The notes under the pieces were generated by a model. It did no database searches and was not told the DNA's origin. It saw only the letters and a list, made by a program, of their open reading frames with translations. The translations under genes were made by a program, and so were the position numbers. 64,000 bases of DNA from Pegoplata infirma (taxonomy: Eukaryota; Arthropoda; Insecta; Diptera; Anthomyiidae), in the NCBI GenBank assembly GCA_963921195.1, contig OY992538.1, positions 9,138,330-9,202,329 on the forward strand, read 5' to 3'. Numbering within the stretch: the first letter of the stretch is position 1; each line of letters opens with the position of its first letter. This document shows, in pieces, positions 21,128 to 32,691 of this stretch.

Positions 21128-22640
21128 AATAAACCGGCTATAAGGAAATTCTTATATAATTTGAAATATTTTGAAATTTTTTTCAAAGTCCAAAACAAAA
21201 ATTTAGCAAATATTATTTTTTGTGTTAAAACAAAAAATAATACCAAATTAAAGTAATTGTAATTTTTTTTTAATGATCATTCAAATTAACGACAATTATT
21301 TTTTTAAACATAATTTAATTTTTTTCTTTTTGTAAATTATTTAGAATCCAAAAGCATATACGCTGAACTCGTATTAAACGTATAACTTCTAAAACGACCC
21401 AGTAGGAAAAAAATACTAAAACGGCATTAGCAACGAAATAGTGCTTAAGTATCCTGAACTAGTACATTTTCATATAAAGAACTGACAAAGACATAGAATA
21501 CAGAAACATGATATATGAGGCGATCTAGTAGTATTGCCAACTCTAATGTTTTCTTTGTCTCTACATTACTCTCTGAAACGTATTTGCTAAAAAGTAATTT
21601 AGATAGCAGACTTATCAAACGACCTGACAAAAATGTTTGCACAAAACTCTTGTTTCACGGCTTTAACACAGACAGAATAAATTAATTTTAATAGTTTGAC
21701 ATACGGATGGCTCTCATCATCTTTTGAAATTATTCAGAAAATGATTTGACAAGCGCATCAAAATCAAACATACTCCGAAAAAACAAATCTTACCGGAAAT
21801 ACGTCTTATCTAAACAGCTTAAGAGCCGTTTAGACGATTAGTGTTTTGGTAAGATTTGAGAGAGCATTCCTTATGTCAAATTTCCAACATTTGTTTGTTT
21901 TGGCTGTGTTGAAACTGTAAAACAAGAATTTATATTCAAAAATTCCAGTGGTCTAAACTGCTCTTTACCAAAGTGTGCAGTTTTACCTAAGTTTTTTATG
22001 AGTTGCCAACTTAAGTAAAGAGTTGCCGCTTTATGTTGGCAATCCTAACAGATCGCCTTATATGATACATTTTTATGAATTCTATACATTTAGTTCAACA
22101 TAGAGATGATTTATAATTAAGGATTATACTAGTCAATGAACTAGTTCATGTTACTAGTTCATAACAACACTAGTTCAAAAAACTTCCTACTGGTGTATTA
22201 ATCAAATTCGAACGAAATTTATGATTTTTTTTTTAATTCGCTCTTAAATTCTTTACATATTCCAAGAATTTTTCGAAATATTTTTTTTTATTTCAATTGT
22301 AGTTTAACGTTAGAGTTCTGCAGCCTGTTTTTGTAAAACGATATAATTATATTATAATTCTCATTGGGTTTATACGAATTATTTCTTTTCCCCTTTTTTT
22401 AAGTCATTTTACTAAAACAGACTGCATTTGTTAATGCTGGATTTGATAATTAATGTGTTCCACTGTTTTAAGACCCTATTATTTAATGTTTTCGAATTCA
22501 AACTAGGCGAAAAGTTACTAAAATAAAAATATTTAAAAACCATTTAACAAAAAAACAAAACTACCAAATAATTTTAATTGTAAAAAAACAACGATTTAGA
22601 TATTTCGATACAAAATAAAATAAATGAAATAAATATAAAC
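21128..22640 (+). promoter_or_regulatory. 3' flank of gene 1 with candidate poly(A) signals
   Basis: AATAAA occurs at 21128-21133, very close to the stop, and a cluster of AATAAA-like hexamers lies around 22610-22640. The region between shows no ORF of interest and no repeat that I recognise, so it may be 3' UTR plus intergenic DNA. The end of the transcript is not determined. Confidence 0.4.
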
Positions 22641-22739
22641 AACAAAACATCATTGTAAATTTATGCAATACCAACAAAGAATATATGCGAGTGTTTTTTA
22701 TTCACTTTGGGTAACAACTTTACAGGGTGTCTTAGAAGT

Positions 22740-23240
22740 CAACTTGAGAATCGGTTAATATTTGTCTAAAAAAAGGAGCTTTTGGATTTCACTATTGAAA
22801 TGGACTAAAAAATTTTACTTTGGTACTTTTTTTATATTCAAAAATATTGGTTTAAAAAACTTGAAATGTGGAATGTTGGATCATCTAGCACAAAAAAACA
22901 TTGTAACAAAAGTACTTTTTCAAAAAGTGTACTTTGGTACTTTTTTTATTTCCTGAAATAATGTATATAAAAGCCTGATTTTAGAAATGTAGAATCCTTT
23001 ATCAAAACAAATTCATTCTGAAAAATTACTTTGATTTTAAGAGGGTTAAAAGGGGTAAAAACGTTTACTTTCGTACTTCTTTAATTTCGTTAAAACAATG
23101 GTCTTACAAACTTGAAATTTTGAATATAGGATCATTAGCACAAAAAAAAACAAAAATATTCTGATATACGTATTTTTTGGATTTTTTTGTATGAGGGAAA
23201 AATTGGGTAAAAAGGGAAAATCCAGCAGAATAAACATCTA
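22740..23240. repeat. Dispersed repeat family C
   Basis: CTTTGGTACTTTTTTTAT, ACTTGAAATGTGGAATGTTG, GATCATCTAGCACAAAAAAA and AGTACTTTTTCAAAA recur in slightly changed form two or three times inside this stretch. Confidence 0.6.
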
Positions 23241-23244
23241 AGAG

Positions 23245-24215
23245 GTGGAAATATGTTTGTCATACTTATATTACAATGGGATTTGGTATACACGAAGTAG
23301 CTTTAACAGATGGCTGTCGTAAATTCAAATCAAACTTAAAATATTTATATTGAACCAATTTTTTCACGAAAATAAAGATTTTTCGCTAACATAAAATGTT
23401 TTTCGCGAAAAAATTCACGGTACTATGGTTTGATATGTTAGTTTAACAAACGTGAATGGTTTTAAACATTAAAAATTATCAGAAAAGTTTAAAAGTATCG
23501 TTTTCATTGTACTTGAGCATCAAAATTTTAAGTCGCGAATACGAACGCTAACTTCGGAAAACGGCTAGCACTATTGAATTCAGCGTACTCGAATTAACCA
23601 GTAGGGTGCCCAGCTTGTTAAAAAAAAGTGTCAAATTCGAACACAGTGATATTATTGAATGTCTTATAATCGAATTATAACCGATTCTTACGATGTCAGT
23701 TTGTCTGTTGAAATGGCGATCGCGCCCAAAATATTAACTGAAACTTAACATATTTACTTGTAGTTGTCTTGAGCATTTTGAAATTGCATTTGAGTGATAT
23801 CGATTCAGCGGTTATAAAGGTTTAAACGTAAGGTCACTTCGAAAATGTTGGTTCATTCAACATAACCTAAAAATACAAGATGCTGCTGGTTGGCAAATGT
23901 AAACAAAATTGGATACCGAATGGTATTTAAAGAAGTACACAATTTTTTTTTGCAAATAATCTTTTTGAAACAAATTTTTTTTGTTAATTTATTAAAAAAG
24001 TTTTTTTACTCAAAATTAATTATTTCTACACAGCAAGCTTAGGTTGTGTTAAAATGGTGAAAAAATCGGCTAATGGCATTTCACTCCTTTTATTTTGAAC
24101 ATTAAAAATCGTTGCCACTGATCGGCAACAACAACCTGCAAGTGAAATATCTAACTAGTTCTTATAGATTTTCCTCTCCTGAATCCAAATCTGCCATCCA
24201 ATTTCTTCTTGCACG
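23245..24215. other. No gene seen
   Basis: Intergenic AT-rich DNA. I see no exon-like stretch, RNA gene or element end in it. Confidence 0.45.
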
Positions 24216-24217
24216 TA

Positions 24218-24816
24218 CACTCAAAAAAATAAAACTGTAAAGTTAACAAAATTTTTTTTGTTAACTCGAGTTTACTGGCTTTTCAGCAAATTTTTAGTTA
24301 AAATCAGCGTTTTAACTACTTTTTCTAGTTAAGTTCAATTTACGAAAATACTAGTTTTGTACAAATTTTGAATTAATTTTTTTTGTTGACTTTAAAACTG
24401 AGTTTACGAATTTTTACTAATTAATTTGCTGATTTTTTGTAACATTTTTGTCAAGTGAAAAATTTTAAACATTTCTTGTGTAGCCTCCTATGCAAATCTC
24501 ATAAGTCCTACTTAAGCTGAACTTAATGCTCTGAAAAAAAAGAAAAAATTAATGAAGTATTAGTGTTTAAAACCAATATTTACCAAACTTAAAATTTTTT
24601 TACAAAAAGTTTAGCTGAATTCAACTAATAAAAAATGTTACGAAATTTGAATTTTTAGTTAAAATTATGGTTTTTTTGCTACATTCATTCTACGAAAAGT
24701 TAACTAAATATTTTTTGTTAAATTAACTAGAAATTTAGTAGGTTCAAAATCAGGTGTTTTTTTAGTTAAATTTAACTAAATTTTTTGCTAGCTTTACAGT
24801 TTTATTTTTTTGAGTG
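24218..24816. mobile_element. CACTCA MITE (GTTAACAAAT subfamily), copy 1
   Basis: 599 bp between TA dinucleotides. Ends CACTCAAAAAAATAAAACTG and complement CACTCAAAAAAATAAAACTG agree. Subterminal TAGTTAA/TTAACTA motifs recur. It matches 35787-36386 along its length. Confidence 0.9.
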
Positions 24817-25238
24817 TACCGTTTTTGAGATATTCGCTGTTAAAAAGTCAAAAAAAACTAATAATTTCTCACATTTGGGGTTCGAAAAACTTTTGAGTCT
24901 GAATTTTAATTTGAAAAACTAAATTTTTTTATGAAAATAATATCTGACAAATTCTCAGATTCAGATTTTTTAAGCAAGGGTTCTAGGAAACAATATGTAA
25001 CCTAAAAGTGTCATTATCAGAAATGTTACATTGGAATTGTTATTTGCGATAAATATCAAAATCTTCGATTAATCACTTTTTCGAAAAATCCATTGAGTTG
25101 CAAAAAATGTAAAAAAATTTTCACAAAATCAAAATATATTTACTAAATAGAGTTTCACCTTATTCCAAATCATCTTACCAAACTTTTCAAGCGTATAGCA
25201 TTTTTCCGATATTCGCTTCTTTGTGGATCTACTGATAC

Positions 25239-26601
25239 TAGGGTTTTTTCCCGGGAATTCCCGTCCCGGGATTTCCCGGGAAATCCAAGTATTTGGATTT
25301 CCCGCTTTCCCGGGATTTTTTATGCGGGATCCCGGGAAATTAAAAATACTGGAAAAAGCGGTAAAATCTGCTGAATTGAGCGGAAAAAACTGCTGATTTA
25401 AGCAGAAAAGTCGACTGATTTTAGCATACAAATCTGCTCATTTCAGATAAACAATATAAGCATCTAAAATGTATTTTATTGAAGTAAAAAAGGCTTAAAA
25501 AGATTTTAAGCATAACGTTTTTTTCCTCTTATGCGAAAGCGATTGTAATTTTTTCAAGAAAATTATCTAAGGTTTTTTTTTAAACTGTTAATTTTAAGTT
25601 ATGCTGTTTTTCAGCAATTTTTTTTTTTCTTAAAACATTTTCTTGAAAACAAGATAACTATAAAATTCTGTAAAATTAGCAAAAAAATCATCTAATTTCT
25701 GTTATTTTTTAGAACTAAATGACATAGAATTCAGTTAAAATATTAATTTCAGCAGAAAAATATGCTAAAAGTTTGCTAATTCAAACTGAAAGTTGTTTTA
25801 CAGATTTTTCGACAGAGTTGTTCTTCTGAGTATTTTAAATTGGGAAAAAATCAGTCGATGTTAAGACCAAGCCCCCATAAGAACGATTATAAAACATAAA
25901 AAAATTTCTTTAAAATTTTTTTAAAACGCGAGTGAGAACAGGCTATTAAATGAGCCTAATATCTATATTATAAAAACTGTGCTTTCAAATTTTGCTGGTA
26001 AATGTACTTTGTTTTCATAATTCCAAATTATGACTTAATCGGACCTTTTTTACTACAAATCCCCATATAAACCGCCCGTTCCATATCCATTTAAATCTCT
26101 CAAATTCCATTACAATTTTCTTTGTAGTTGTTTACTTGTAGTCTGATCATGTTTAGTCTGATCATAACCAGACCCTTTTTGGATTTATTTCACAATAATA
26201 AAAGATCAAACCAAATATGGATCCAATCGGTTCGTGTTTGGACTACGACCAAAGACTATAACTTTCTGTGTTGTTACGTTTTTGTATTCGATAATTTTTT
26301 TGTGCTATTGTTTTATATTGTTTTAAGAAAAATCCTTTTTCGTGATAAAAAAAATACTGTAAGAAATTTAAAAAATCAAAGTTCTTAAGTTAATACATAA
26401 TTTAAATGGACCTGTTTGTGTACTTATTTCTCAAACTTACTTTTTTAAAGAGTTTTTAAGCTTGTTAATAAAAGTTTTTCTTAATAAAAATCCATTTTAT
26501 AGAGAGTGGAAATTTCGCTGCGGGATCCCGGGATCCCGGGAAAATTAAAATAATTTCCCGTTTTCCCGAGAAATGAAAAAGTGCGGGAAAATAAAACTCT
26601 A
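25239..26601. mobile_element. hAT-like non-autonomous element with CCCGGGA termini
   Basis: ACTGATAC is duplicated at 25231-25238 and 26602-26609. The termini are TAGGGTTTTTTCCCGGG and the complement of GGGAAAATAAAACTCTA. Subterminal zones are CCCGGGATT/AATCCCGGG palindromes, resembling 54682-55764. The interior has no transposase. Confidence 0.88.
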
Positions 26602-26787
26602 ACTGATACGTATTCGTAAGTTAGGCGTTACATTTTCGAAACATTCAAATTTGAAGATTAAACAAAAAAATCTTTTTATTGCTTCACGTAAGAGTTACAA
26701 GTGAGAGCCATACGAAAAAATATATTAGAATCTAAAAATGTTTCTATAGAAAAAACTTTTCAGAATCTGAGAATTTCGAATAGAAAT

Positions 26788-26935
<148 letters not shown>

Positions 26936-27333
26936 GAAATAATATCTCAGATTTTAGTATAAAAAAAGTGTCATAAAATCTTATAGTTTGAAAACTTTTT
27001 ATAGAAATTTATTTCCATGATCCTGATACATAATTATTATTATATAAAACCAATATTGTTTTTTAACATATTTTACTGATATTTTTTTCTATATTTTTTT
27101 ATTTTTTTTTTTTAATGTAAAAATTTTTCAAATCAAAAAGGAGGGTACCACCCCCCTGTATACGTCCATGAGCATAGCGGAGGGTAGTTTTAAATTTGAC
27201 CAAGTCGAATTTAACTTTTCCGCTTGTTTTTGTTACAAACCCCACCTTTTGCATCTGTTTAGTCTGTAATCATACCGTGACTTGAGGGAGGGATACAAAT
27301 CGAATCTACAGATTTTTTTAATATACATACATA

Positions 27334-28141
27334 CACACATAAAAAAACCTTGTCAAATTACCAGAAAAAGTCTCGTAATCCCATTTTACCAATATTTGAC
27401 CGTTTTCCTAGTTTTTTTTAACAAAAAATTTTCGATCGAAATTTACATTTTTTTTTTTTTTTTAATTTAAATTTTTTTGTAATTTTACATTTTCTTTTTT
27501 AAATTTTACAAATTACCTAGGTTTTTTTACAAAAAAAATCTAGTAAATTCACGAGAATTCCTTGTAAGTTTTATTGCGCCAAAAAAGATGTAAATTTACA
27601 TTTTTATTGGTAAAAAACTTGTAAAATTACAAAAAAGCTCGTCATTTTTACTACACAGAGAATAATAAATTTCCAACTGAATTTTTCAGTTGTATTAACT
27701 CAAAATTCGGTTACTGCTACGACATTTTGATGTGGCTAACGAATTCTATAGTTGTTTCAATTAAAAGACAGTTGTAATAACAAAAATTTGTTCTAACTAC
27801 CGATATTTAGTTGTTTCAATATTAATTCAAATGCATCCACCGATTTTTTGTTGCAACAACTGAATTTCAGTTGGAAATTAGCAAATTTGTTTTCTGTGTG
27901 TAGAAATTCTAGTAAAATAGGAGGTAGCAAAAAATCAAATAAAGTTACGAAACCTACTTGTAAGTTTTATCACGTCAAAAAATTGTAAGTTTAAAATTTT
28001 ATTGGTAAAAAAGCTTGTAAAATTACAAAATTATTGGTAAAAAGCTTGTAAAATTACAAGGAATTCTTGTCAAATAGGAGGTAGCAAAAAAAAAAGTTAC
28101 TAACTTTTCTTGCCATTTTACAGGGGCTTTTTTTTTGAGTG
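27334..28141. mobile_element. CAC-ended MITE (GTAAAATTAC subfamily) with nested MITE
   Basis: The right end TTTTTTTTGAGTG is followed by TA; the left end CACACATAAAAAAACCTTG is degenerate but preceded by TA. The interior carries repeated TTGTAAATTTACA, AGCTTGTAAAATTAC and AAAAGCTCGT. A 247-bp MITE lies at 27654-27900. Partial relatives are at 10080-10290 and 29912-30077. Confidence 0.6.
27654..27900. mobile_element. CACAG-ended MITE (TTTCAGTTG subfamily), copy 2
   Basis: 247 bp between TA dinucleotides, same length and orientation as 17694-17940 with scattered differences. It is nested in the MITE 27334-28141. Confidence 0.9.
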
Positions 28142-28454
28142 TATAAAATGTTAATGGGATTTATACTACAATTTTTGAATTATCACTACATATTGTTCTA
28201 AACTGGTAGCTTTCTATTCAAGATATCACAATAAAAAATTCACTCCTTAAAGTTTCTGTTAAACTTTATAAACACTCTAATTTCATTCATCACAATTCAA
28301 ACAGGCACTCACAAAATTTTTCAAAATAAGCAGTAAGGAGAGCAACCTTTTAAAAGCTTACCAATAAATAAAGAGAGTTTGAAAGCTCTACGAAAAATAA
28401 ACATATTAAAACTTTAACAAAAGCTTTCAATTATAAACGAAACTATTAAATGTG

Positions 28455-28830
28455 TTATATTGATTCGGCTGTGCCGATCTTATATATCCTCTATCTCAAA
28501 TTGGAGGTCCTATATCTGTAAAAGGACTGCTTAAAGTGGCATACATATCAAAATATACGAGCTTTTTGAAAATAACGGCAGTTTTGAAGGGGGAAGTTTT
28601 TCCTCTGTCCTAATTTTGGGCCCCATAAGAAACTTTCTAGGACAATTATATAATAAATACAACTAATATATAATCTTTTTATCGATTTTCGTTTGCGGAT
28701 ATCACTAGATCTACTTAAAATTCATCCTTAAATGGGGGTAACGTATCGAAATATGGGTTTATATATTTTGATACGTTACCCATCGAATAACAAAGTGAAT
28801 ATACCAGCATAACTTTTGATGCAGTTAACA
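28455..28830 (-). mobile_element. DINE-1-like Helentron fragment
   Basis: The CGGCTGTGCCGAT hairpin at 28469 and, at the other end, GATACGTTACCCATCGAATA with ACAAAGTGAATATACC mark a shortened copy. GGTTTATATATTTTGATAC replaces the usual middle. Confidence 0.5.
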
Positions 28831-28839
28831 CAAAAAAAG

Positions 28840-29730
28840 CTTTAGACAACTGTCAAAATATGCCAAAAAGTTTTATTTGTTTACATTTTCTTGGTGAGTA
28901 AATCCTTTCAAAATAAAAGAAACTTTTTTTTTGTCAGGATTTCCATACACTCGTAGTGAAATGTGCTGCGCACACTTCAGCTTTTCTTTATAACAAACAT
29001 CGATTTATAATGAAAAAAAAATATTTATAGATAAAAGTATAATAAATACCAGCAACCCTGTAAAAATGAGCACAGTCTAGAGTTTACTTGCGATATTATG
29101 AATCACTAAAAATACAAGAAAAGAAAAATATAATTTTTTAATTTATGTATGTGAAAAAATTTAATAATAAAATTAAATTTAAATAAAATACAAGGAAATA
29201 TAAAAGAATAAATGAAAAGTAATAATAAAAAGAAATTATTAAAAAGCCAAGAAAGAATTTAAAGATTTAAATCCATTGAAAAGTTTTTTTAACCAAAAAA
29301 AAAAACAAAAAAAGAGTTTTAAAACTTTAAGGTAAGTTTAATGAAAAATTTCATGTCCTGTTTTTTTCTCTTTTTAATTAAAGGCACAAAAAAAAAGGAT
29401 TTTCTTAACAACAAAAAGTATAGAAATAATAATAAATTGCATGTCGTTTTAACTGAAAGGAATATAAAATAAATTGTACTTCTTTTCCCATGTTAAATAT
29501 GGAAAATCTGTTGTCCTGAGGCTAAATAAGAAATTGTAAACCATACATCATCATTGCTTTATAATAATATTCATCTCATTGGCGTAGGTAGACACATTTT
29601 TTTAGAGGGATGGGTAGGTGCAAACATTTTTGTACATATTTCTCTCAAGCTGACCAGAAAAATTTCAGAGACACATTTATGCCAATTTTAAGAAACAGGC
29701 AAGTAAAAAAAGTGGTTTTAATAGACATAC
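28840..29730. other. No gene seen
   Basis: Very AT-rich intergenic DNA with A and T runs. No ORF, RNA gene or repeat recognised. Confidence 0.45.
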
Positions 29731-29734
29731 TGAC

Positions 29735-29840
29735 AGACATCGCCGGACCGTCTTAAAATTCATCGGAAATATTTATGTTCCCCAAACGATTGTTACAAAC
29801 GGAATGACAAACTTATATGTACCCTCTATCACAAACAAGG
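29735..29840 (-). mobile_element. Short DINE-1-like fragment
   Basis: ACAGACATCGCCGGACCGTC, then GTTACAAACGGAATGACAAA and GTACCCTCTATCACA keep the family order. Confidence 0.5.
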
Positions 29841-29911
29841 AAGGTATTCCATGACTTACACTCCGATTGTTTTGCAATGCACTTATGTTATAGAAGATAA
29901 AAAACTACAAT

Positions 29912-30077
29912 CAAAAAAAACCCTGTAAAATTACTAGAAAAAGTCTCGTAGTACTATTTTACTAATATTTGACAGTTTTCCTGGTTTTTTAACTTTGTAA
30001 GTTTTATCGCATCAAAAAAGTTGTAAATTTACAATTTTATTGGTAAAAAGCTTGTAAAATTACAAAAAAGCTCGTTA
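29912..30077. repeat. Fragment of the GTAAAATTAC MITE
   Basis: AAAAAAAACCCTGTAAAATT, GAAAAAGTCTCGTAG and AAATTACAAAAAAGCTCGT match the left and middle of 27334-28141. It stops just before the 2.1-kb palindromic element. Confidence 0.6.
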
Positions 30078-30623
30078 TCTCTCCAACTCTATTACACTGT
30101 GCTACAGTGAAAAAATAGTATAGGTTGTTGGTCTTGTCGAGTAGATCACAAAAATGCCCATTAAACTTGCCAGACACCCTCAAATTTTAGAGTTATTGTC
30201 AAAAAACTTTTTTTTGGGACTTTTCTCACTTAACCTTGTGTAATTCAGAAAATTTTCAACCGATTTTAAATTGTTAAACTGTTTTGGATGGAAAATGGAT
30301 AGGGCTTTCCATGTGTGTGAATTAGCCAATACGTAAAAGATATCTATTGATTTTTTCTATAAAATCAATTTTTTTGGTTATTTTTGGAAAATTTTTCGAG
30401 TTTATCGATTTTTTTCTATATAGTTCGTTTAACAACCTTTATATCTATGAGCGTTTTTTTGAAGATAATTTAATTGTAAATACGATAAGCTTTATCCTGA
30501 AAAAATCGGATAATAATTGACAAAGTTGTGATCATTTTTCTAAAAAAGAAAATTAAGATTTTGCAGAAAATCGCCGTTCAGATAACCCAGGCAAAAAAAA
30601 ATAAATTTAACATAAATGGTCAT

Positions 30624-31109
30624 TAGGGCGTTTCATCAAAAACTTTTTTTTGGATTTTTGCAACTCTTGAAGCGGAATATGAATTCTTATGGCCTAAAAG
30701 ATTTTTGAGATTTTTTTCAGATTTTTGGAATGTCGGGATCAACTCGCTCAAATCGATTTTATCAAAAAAATGAGGTTATGAAACATAATTTTTTTTATTT
30801 TTTGTTCTCTGGTGCCTTTTTTAACAAAACCGGATATAATACTTCTTAATGTTGCTAGCCTCCTAAAAAAAAATATTCGCGGTCAAAATTATAAGTTCAA
30901 GGGTCACTAAGATGACCTTAAAAGTAAAAATTCAGAATTTCCTGTGTTTTAACCTCAATAATTCGAGAAATAAGCTATGTATGAACGTCATGTTGAATCC
31001 GTTAGATAGGTCTTTTTAATACCTTTAATTTAAAACCAAAATGGCATTTGTCACTTTAGTAGAAATATTAAAAAACTAAGATAAACTCAGTTTTTGATGA
31101 AACGCCCTA
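30624..31109. mobile_element. hAT-like MITE, 486 bp
   Basis: Termini TAGGGCGTTTCATCAAAAAC and complement TAGGGCGTTTCATCAAAAAC are identical over 20 bp. ATGGTCAT is duplicated at 30616-30623 and 31110-31117. Nested in the 2.1-kb palindrome. Confidence 0.93.
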
Positions 31110-31609
31110 ATGGTCATGTACAATATTTTTAAAGGTTTTTGGCGCCCTGAATCCGAATCTGGCCTTTAAATTGCTCTATCTCGTCTGGTTTTTGAGATAT
31201 TTAGCATAAATTGATATATCAAAAACTTAATAAGATAGCGCCATTTCAAGGTCAAATTCGAATTCAGGAGGTCAAAAACCTTTAAAATAATGATAAGCGA
31301 CCTCGCAGTATGTTCGTTAATTTTTTTATTTTTTTTGCCTGGTTTATCCGCACGTCAATTTCATACACAATCTTAATTTTCTTTTTTAGAAAAATTGTCA
31401 CAACTCTGTCAATTGTTATCCGATTTTTTTGGCATAAAGCTCATCGTATTCACAATTAAATTTTCTTTAGGAGTACATTTATTAATATAAATGTTATTGA
31501 ACAAACTATAGCAGAAAAAAATCGATAAACTCACAAAATTTTTAAAAAATAACAAAAAAAAATAGATATTGTTGAAAAAATCAATACATATCTTTCTTAT
31601 ATGTATAGA

Positions 31610-31955
31610 CAGTGTTGCCATATATCAAGATTTATCTTTTTTTGCAAGTTTTTTGAGGTGCTAAAAAGATTTTTTTTCTGAAAAAAAGATTTTTGGAACG
31701 ACAAAAACAAAAATTTTTTTTCTAAATAAGCTCAAATTACCTCAGAAATATATTTTTTTTATAAATTTAATATTATTTTTTCATTCTACGCTATACTGTT
31801 ACGTGCTTTTTATGTTAAAATTGAATTTAAAAAACTATTTGTGAGTTTTTTTTAATGATTTTAATATTTTTTTCAAAAAAAAATATTTTTTTTACAAAAA
31901 AAAGATTTTTTTTCAGAAAAAATAAGATTTTTCAAAAAAATATATGGTAACACTG
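31610..31955. mobile_element. hAT-like MITE, 346 bp
   Basis: Termini CAGTGTTGCCATATAT and complement CAGTGTTACCATATAT differ by one base. TGTATAGA is duplicated at 31602-31609 and 31956-31963. The interior is (AAAAAAGATTTTTTT)-like. Confidence 0.92.
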
Positions 31956-32691
31956 TGTATAGACCAATTAACACACATCCCTATCCTTCTTCTATCCAAA
32001 ACAGTTGAAAAATTTAAAATCGGTTGAAAAATTTTTAAGTTACACGTAATTTAGTGAGAAAAGTCCCAAAAAACGTTTTTTGACAATAACTTTAAAATTT
32101 GAGGGTGTCTGGCAAGTTTGATGGGCATTTTTGTGATCTTTTCGACGAGACCTACAACCTTAACTACCTCATTTTAAAAGTATATTCGATTTTGTGTTTT
32201 TTGTAGCACAGTGTTATTATTTAAATGAATACTTTATATTCACGCCCATTAAAGAAGGCGGTAAAAAAATTCATTTGCTAGTATCGTGGGTCAAAGTTCA
32301 GGACTTAAAACTTCTCCTGACATAAAAATCCATGAAAACCGTCCATGGCCCAAAATTACACTTTTTTAGATTTTTTTTACGTAAATAAATTGTGTAAATC
32401 TTTTACCAAAAAAATTTTTTCGAATAAAATTTTTGTACAAAAAATAGTTTGAGTGTAATTTGTTTTTAATTGTAAAAATTGTTTTTTTATTGCTTAAATT
32501 TTTTGAGTAAAAATTTTTTTCACGCTAATTTCTTGCCCCCTGATCTGATTTTGCCCATTTCCGAACCAGCCTAAGACCACAAGACATATTCGTCCCAAAA
32601 ATCTAGCCCCTTTACTGTGGACTCTACTTGTCTTGCACAGACGGACATCGTTAGAATGTCTCATAGTCGATCACTGATCAATAATATATAT

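Larger units (their letters stand above)
30095..32213. mobile_element. 2.1-kb palindromic element with CACTG ends
   Basis: It starts CACTGTGCTACA and ends TGTAGCACAGTG, flanked by TTA on both sides. Long imperfect arms mirror each other: GCCCATTAAACTTGCCAGAC (30160) versus GTCTGGCAAGTTTGATGGGC (32107), and CCAACCG/CGGTTG and CGATTTTTT blocks. Two hAT-like MITEs are inserted (30624 and 31610). CAC termini with a 3-bp duplication would fit the CACTA-type group, but no transposase is present. Confidence 0.75.
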
